NCBI RefSeq assembly: GCF_000002985.6
Contig: NC_003282.8
Location: 496,001-560,000, forward strand
Direction of reading: 5' to 3'
DNA: 64,000 nt
DNA from: Caenorhabditis elegans
Lineage: Eukaryota; Nematoda; Chromadorea; Rhabditida; Rhabditidae
In this document: piece after piece, positions 59,542 to 64,000 of the stretch
Layout of the letters: each line of letters opens with the position of its first letter
Position numbering within the stretch: the first letter of the stretch is position 1
Notes under the pieces: generated by a model
Told to the model about the DNA's origin: nothing
Database searches by the model: none
The model's input: only the letters and a program-made list of their open reading frames with translations
Position numbers and translations under genes: made by a program

Positions 59542-59653
59542 AACAAGCCTAAACATAAGCATACGCCTTGGCCTAAACCTTGGCCTAAGCCCTGGTCTAA
59601 GCCAAAGCCTAAGACTAAATCTAAGCCTAAGCCTAAGCCCAAGCCTTGGCCTA
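59542..59653 (-). repeat. Degenerate interstitial telomere repeat
   Basis: GCCTAAACCTTGGCCTAAGC and GCCTAAGCCTAAGCCC on the plus strand, i.e. TTAGGC on the minus strand. Confidence 0.87.
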
Positions 59654-60044
59654 ATTGTAAGTTTGGCCTAAAAAACTCTTTTTTTGTTTGCGCCTGCTAT
59701 TTTTCATTCCATCATTCATATATCATATCCCATTTTCGAAATGGAACAAAAGAAAAGCGATCCTTTTCGTTTTTTCCAACAAAAAGTGAAAAAGCGGTTA
59801 GACTTGAAAAAACGGTCATAAATTTGACGCATGAATAGTTTCGGATGCAGAAAGACTGCAGAACCACCCTGGCCGCGCGCATTTTTCCGAAAAATCTAAT
59901 CTATATCAGAGTTTCTGACTTTTTTTGTGGAGATTTTGATTAGAAATGTGTACAATTTGTTTAGCAATGCGATTTGAATAAAAATAGAGCGGAAATAATA
60001 TATTTTTGGTTTTTGGTTTTTTGTCTAGATTTTGGCTTTTCACG

Positions 60045-60460
60045 CACGTAGGCAGGAAGGCATTCGGTAGGCACGTAGGCAGCTGGCGATGCGGTAGGTC
60101 GGCAGGAGGCAAGTGGTAGGTAGGCAAGTAGGTAGCTAGGCAGGAATTTGGCACGTAGGTAGATAGGCATGAGGTAGCCACATAGGCAATGACGTAGATA
60201 GAGAGGCATGTAGACATGTGGGCATGGGGTAGGCAGGTATGTAGGTAGGCATGAGAAAGGCATTAAGGCAGGCATGTAGGTGGGTAGGCATAATGTTTAA
60301 AAAAACACGCAATTAGGTACGAATGCAGGAAATATACACATGGGCAGTTAGGCATGATAGGCATTAGCTAGACAGAAAAGTAGGTAGGTAGGCATGTAGA
60401 CGTGTAGGCACTAAGCAGGCAGGTAGGCACGGAGTAGTATGCTGGAAGACGTGCCTGCAG
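60045..60460 (-). repeat. GTAGGC repeats
   Basis: AGGCACGTAGGCAGC, GGTAGGTAGGCAAGTAGGTA and similar units. Confidence 0.85.
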
Positions 60461-60961
60461 AACTCCAATCGCTTCTGCTTTCCAAAGTACAAGTACTAGA
60501 AAATCAGAAAATACAAAAAATCTTTGGAATTCGTGACGTAAGCCTTCCCATGTCAGAAAAATAAGCAAAATGAAGAAATTAAATTAAAAAATAATCTGTA
60601 ACACAACAAGAACAACACAATTTTGAAATCAATCGGAAAATCCTATGATTTTGTTGTGCGGAATGCATTAGTTGTCCCCAGCGCCTCCTCCTCCTCACCC
60701 GATTCCATTAAAATCCGCCGCTTGTTGTGTGTTGACTTTGTTACTGGGTTACAGTTCCAACTTTCTCCTACTTCTTTTTTTTTTCATTTCGGCGGGCTTT
60801 TCCAATTCAGATGTATGCATACACCTTTATCTATGTACATATCTCTACATTCAAATTTCCGAATTTCCAATTGCGCGCCAAAAAATGAGTCACAGACTGG
60901 CGGGAGGAATCCCTTTGTGATTGGAGAGTGTAAAAATGAATGATAAAATATACGATGAGGT

Positions 60962-60979
60962 GGGGGGGGGGGGGGGGGG
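60962..60979 (+). repeat. G18 homopolymer tract
   Basis: Eighteen consecutive G. Tracts of this kind can form G-quadruplexes and in C. elegans are the class destabilised when the DOG-1/FANCJ helicase is lost. Confidence 0.92.
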
Positions 60980-62647
60980 CAAACAAATTTGCGACTATTT
61001 TCAAATATTCTAGTAGTGACGTAACTGGAGATCTAAACTAGTTGATTAGATTCCGTTTCAATCCAGATTTGGATGTATGCAATTTTGTTTGGGCAGAGGA
61101 GAAAAACAATTTGTGTTCTAGAATATCTTATGCTTTAATCTGAAAATCTATTTTTTAAGCGGGAAAAATATCTAAGAAATTGAATATTTAGAAGCAAAAC
61201 ACACCTACCTAAATGCCTAGTTTATACCTACCCGCCTGCCCCCCCCCCTACCTACCTGTGTGCACACAGCATACCTACATACCTACCGAAGTACCTACCT
61301 TACTCCTGCCCGCCTGCCGACCGCTTAGAACTTAGGTTTGAAATCTTTGAAAATTCTGAAAATTTATTTCAAAAAACTTGGAAGACTTCAGTATTATAGA
61401 AAATTATAGAAAAGTCTGGAAAATTCTTGAAAATTTGTGAAAATTCTAGACCATTATAGAAAATCAATTGAAATACAGAAAAAAAATTTTTGAAAATTTT
61501 TAGCAAATTCTGGAAAATTCTCCAAAATCCATGAAAATATGGTACTTGTGTATTATACCCCCGCCATTTTATAAATTAATTTTTTAACTTTTTAAATAAA
61601 AACGTGTGGAATTTTAGGCTTAAAATTAGGAAAACACTATTCCTAAAGTATAATACACAAGTACCGAAAATATCAATTCGTTTTAATCCTTGGAAAATTT
61701 TCTGAAATTCTAGGCAGTGCTCTAAAATTTTAGGAAGTTTTGAAACTTTGGGAAACTTGAAAATCCTAACAAATTATTCCAAAATTCCTGGAAATTCCAG
61801 AAATTTCTGGAAAATTTTTGGAAATTATAAAAATGTCTTAAAGTATTTTGAAAATCCTTCTGAAAAACATGAAAACCCTTGAAAATTCTAGTAAATGCTA
61901 AAAAAATATGCTCAAAAATTTTCAGAACTTTTCAAAAAGTTCTTGGAAGTTTTTGAAAGTTCTGGAAAATTCTTGAAAAATTCTTTCAATTTTTTTTAAA
62001 CCTGTAAAAATTTCAGGTAATCCTATGAAATCATTGAAAATTCTCTAAAATTTTTAAAAATTCTCAGAAAATCTAGAACTTTCTAAAAAGTTTTTTGGAA
62101 GTTCTTGAACATTTTAATGCCCACCTTCCCGATGCCTGCGTGCCTGCCTACCTTGTACCTGCCTACCTACCTATGACCTATTTTCTACATTTTTAAAGAT
62201 ACAATTTTCAAGAAAATTTGTAATTTCCCACCTATTTTTTTTTGAAATTGGAAAATGAGAAATCCTTTTTCTTGTGAATAAATGAATATTGAATTTGATT
62301 TGAAAAATAAATTTCTAGTAAATTTGGCGCAAAATTTGAAATTTTAATTTTTACAGAATTACATTTATTGGCGCAAATTTTGTAAATTTCCAAAATTATA
62401 TAGTTTTACCAAAATTTCAATTTTTCAAAAACTATTGCCATAAAAATTTTGCCGCAAAAAGCAGAATTTAAATTCTTCTTTATCAAAAAAAAAAACTAAT
62501 TTTTAACGCAGAAGGGTTAGCTATTTTGATCCCACAAAGTACAAAAAAATGCCACAAAAATACTAGAACTTTCTGGAAAGATCTGGAAAAATTCGTTCAA
62601 AAATTTTTCTAAAATTCTCAGAAAATCTAGAACTTTTAAAAAAATTC
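60980..62647. other. Intergenic DNA, GAAAATTCT-rich
   Basis: A GCCTACC/GCCTGCC block lies at 61203-61320 with a C10 run at 61239-61248, and a smaller one at 62120-62170. Between them the sequence is dominated by degenerate GGAAAATTCTTGAAAATT-type units, likely a decayed simple repeat. ATAATACACAAGTACC occurs inverted near 61542-61560 and 61650-61668. No gene is supported. Confidence 0.55.
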
Positions 62648-63237
62648 TTGAAAATATCCAACTTTTTCCCTCCCCTTCCAACTTACCCTATTCCCCGTTT
62701 GATTAGCTCTCAACTCTTCTCACGACTTAATTGCTGCCATTTCATTTCTCAAAAAAAAAAAAAAAGTCATGCTCTTCTACTTCTACTGCTCGTCTTCATC
62801 CAGCTCATCCTCATTTTAATAGGCTCTTTTTCCGGAGGAGACGGTCCTGTTGGCTTCTCACTCACTTCTCATATTTCAATCCTCTACTTCTTCTTGCCTT
62901 TTCCCGCCCCGACGACACCCGTCCCAACAGATGCCCCCCCCCCCCCCGTCTTATTTCCCTGTAAGTCCCGCCTTCTCCGCCACCACCTTCATTTTCTCTG
63001 CGCGCTCTCCGGAGACGCGTGTCTCCTACTGCATAGTAGTGGTCAGTTCACCCCCTTTTCATCAAATGTGTGTGCACACAAACATTTAGACTTTAGACCT
63101 ATTTTCATCTTACCTGTTCATTTTTGTGCCTTACTCAATTTTTCCGATGCTATCTTACTTTTCTTTTTAAAAATTTTTCACTTATTTTTTAGTTTGTTCC
63201 TACACCCAATTTTCTATATTTTTCAATTTTCAGCAAT
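62648..63237 (+). other. CT-rich upstream region of ephrin gene
   Basis: Pyrimidine-rich with a C14 tract at 62934-62947. TTTTCAG at 63227-63233, four bases before the ATG, is a trans-splice or 5' UTR acceptor. The 197-codon open frame here lacks domain features and is probably leader or promoter sequence. Confidence 0.5.
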
Positions 63238-63335
63238 ATGAAACAATTCTTCGAATTTTTAATAACAACATTTTTGCTACTCGGACTGGCCGCTGCAGAC
63301 GAGCACATTGTCTACTGGAACTCTACAAATTCACT
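63238..63335 (+). CDS. efn-4: First coding exon of an ephrin
   Basis: The exon encodes MKQFFEFLITTFLLLGLAAA, a clear signal peptide, followed by DEHIVYWNSTNS, which matches the start of the ephrin ectodomain (VYWNSxNP). It ends CACT|GTAAGT, phase 2. The ATG is four bases after TTTTCAG. The remainder (GPI-anchored ephrin domain) would lie beyond 64000. I assign efn-4 (mab-26) because I recall it mapping near glt-7 and pig-1 on chromosome IV. The ephrin call is firmer than the paralogue. Known role: Eph-independent signalling in gastrulation cleft closure and epidermal enclosure. Confidence 0.68.
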
Positions 63336-64000
63336 GTAAGTCTACATTTAATAGTACGATTCCCGCGCTCGCGGTAACCTATTATCTTATCAAGTTGAGC
63401 AAACAGTAATCAGGGGTGAAACGTTCGAAACTACTTATTGTTTGGTTCTCGCCGATAAGGCTCCGCAGATGCTCGAAAACTCCAGGGCTCTTCATCTTAT
63501 AAATTGTAAATGTGACGGGAGGAGGGAGTCGTTATCTCGGATGCATTGTTTTGCCGCATACACCGGACCCCCACTAGAAATTCTTTAATGGAGAGAGGTG
63601 CTTGGTACACCTGCTTCTCAAATTCACCTTGTTTACCCATGTCCGTCTTTTAGAATTTGAAAGGAGCGAGGGTGATTTGAGATTTGAATTGATTTTAGAC
63701 TTTAGCAGTTGAGCAATTTTTCTTAGCCGTTTTTTCGTTTTTACTCCATTAGGTATGCAAATCTCGCTTGTTTTAACTTTTTTCAAAAAAGTTTTAAATA
63801 GGAAAGTACGCGCTAAGTATTTTTCTACATTTTTGTAGTAGAAAATGTTTTGATAAATTTGAAACCAAGTGAGATTTACAACGTCAAAGTAAAGCCAAGG
63901 AGTCGGGCAGCGCTCCACTTTGACAGCTTATATCTCGGTTCTTTTTGATTTTATCAAAAAACGGTTAACTAAAAAAATATGCAAAAAATATTTTTCTACA
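63336..64000 (+). other. First intron of the ephrin gene
   Basis: Intron begun at the donor after 63335. No acceptor leading to a recognisable ephrin exon appears before the window ends. The last 100 bases (GACAGCTTATATCTCGG, AAAAACGGTTAACTAAAAAA) resemble the repeat near 42895-43080. Confidence 0.6.

Noticed and set aside
62648..63241. 197-codon open frame upstream of the ephrin exon
   Set aside because: It is pyrimidine-rich low-complexity sequence and ends at the ephrin acceptor, so it is more likely promoter or leader than a gene.

Overview
The window is nuclear DNA of a Caenorhabditis nematode, almost certainly C. elegans. Introns are short with T-rich TTTCAG acceptors, ATG codons sit just behind trans-splice-like acceptors, intergenic DNA is AT-rich, degenerate nematode telomere repeats (TTAGGC) are scattered, and several gene models match proteins I recall from C. 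elegans (PIG-1, ASM-3, GLT-7). The density of repeats suits an autosomal arm; from memory these genes lie on chromosome IV (cosmid W03G1). Names and map position are recollection, not lookup.

Layout. 1-9 kb is gene-poor: an old diverged repeat array, a telomere-like array, MITEs (one hAT type with an exact 8-bp target duplication) and a GC-rich 1.3-kb inverted-repeat element. A minus-strand gene at 9.07-10.48 kb encodes a PB1-like/RS/His-Gly-repeat protein and has a TATA box. 11.06-23.46 kb (minus) is pig-1, the MELK-type kinase, in 11 coding exons totalling 707 codons. Its last intron (11148-17835) carries a 5.6-kb two-gene DNA transposon with 41-bp inverted repeats, palindromic subterminal repeats, an 810-codon transposase-like gene and a 414-codon second gene, both open on the plus strand. 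24.29-27.74 kb (minus) is asm-3, an acid sphingomyelinase of 589 codons in 13 exons. 28.70-30.39 kb (plus) is a Lys-rich protein I do not recognise. 31.4-33.65 kb (minus) holds broken genes: a frameshifted reading frame, then an F-box-like gene with a frameshift, a duplicated 135-bp exon piece and a 537-bp TG...CA (LTR-like) insert between the two copies.

36.14-39.69 kb (plus) is glt-7, a glutamate-transporter family member of 541 codons in 9 exons; one intron seems to need a GA-AG splice pair. 39.7-52.3 kb is a repeat-rich gene desert with a tRNA-derived SINE, MITEs, GCCTAC-type repeats and a telomere-like array. 52.30-57.19 kb (plus) is a 405-codon rhodopsin-family seven-helix receptor. 57.2-63.2 kb is again gene-poor and contains an 18-G tract. 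63.24 kb starts the first coding exon of an ephrin (probably efn-4) that runs out of the window.

The genes are functionally unrelated (cell-division kinase, lipid hydrolase, transporter, receptor, guidance ligand); I see no operon. The most notable system is the intact-looking two-gene transposon nested, antisense, in the kinase gene. All exon boundaries were worked out by hand from splice signals, reading-frame phase and protein-family continuity.
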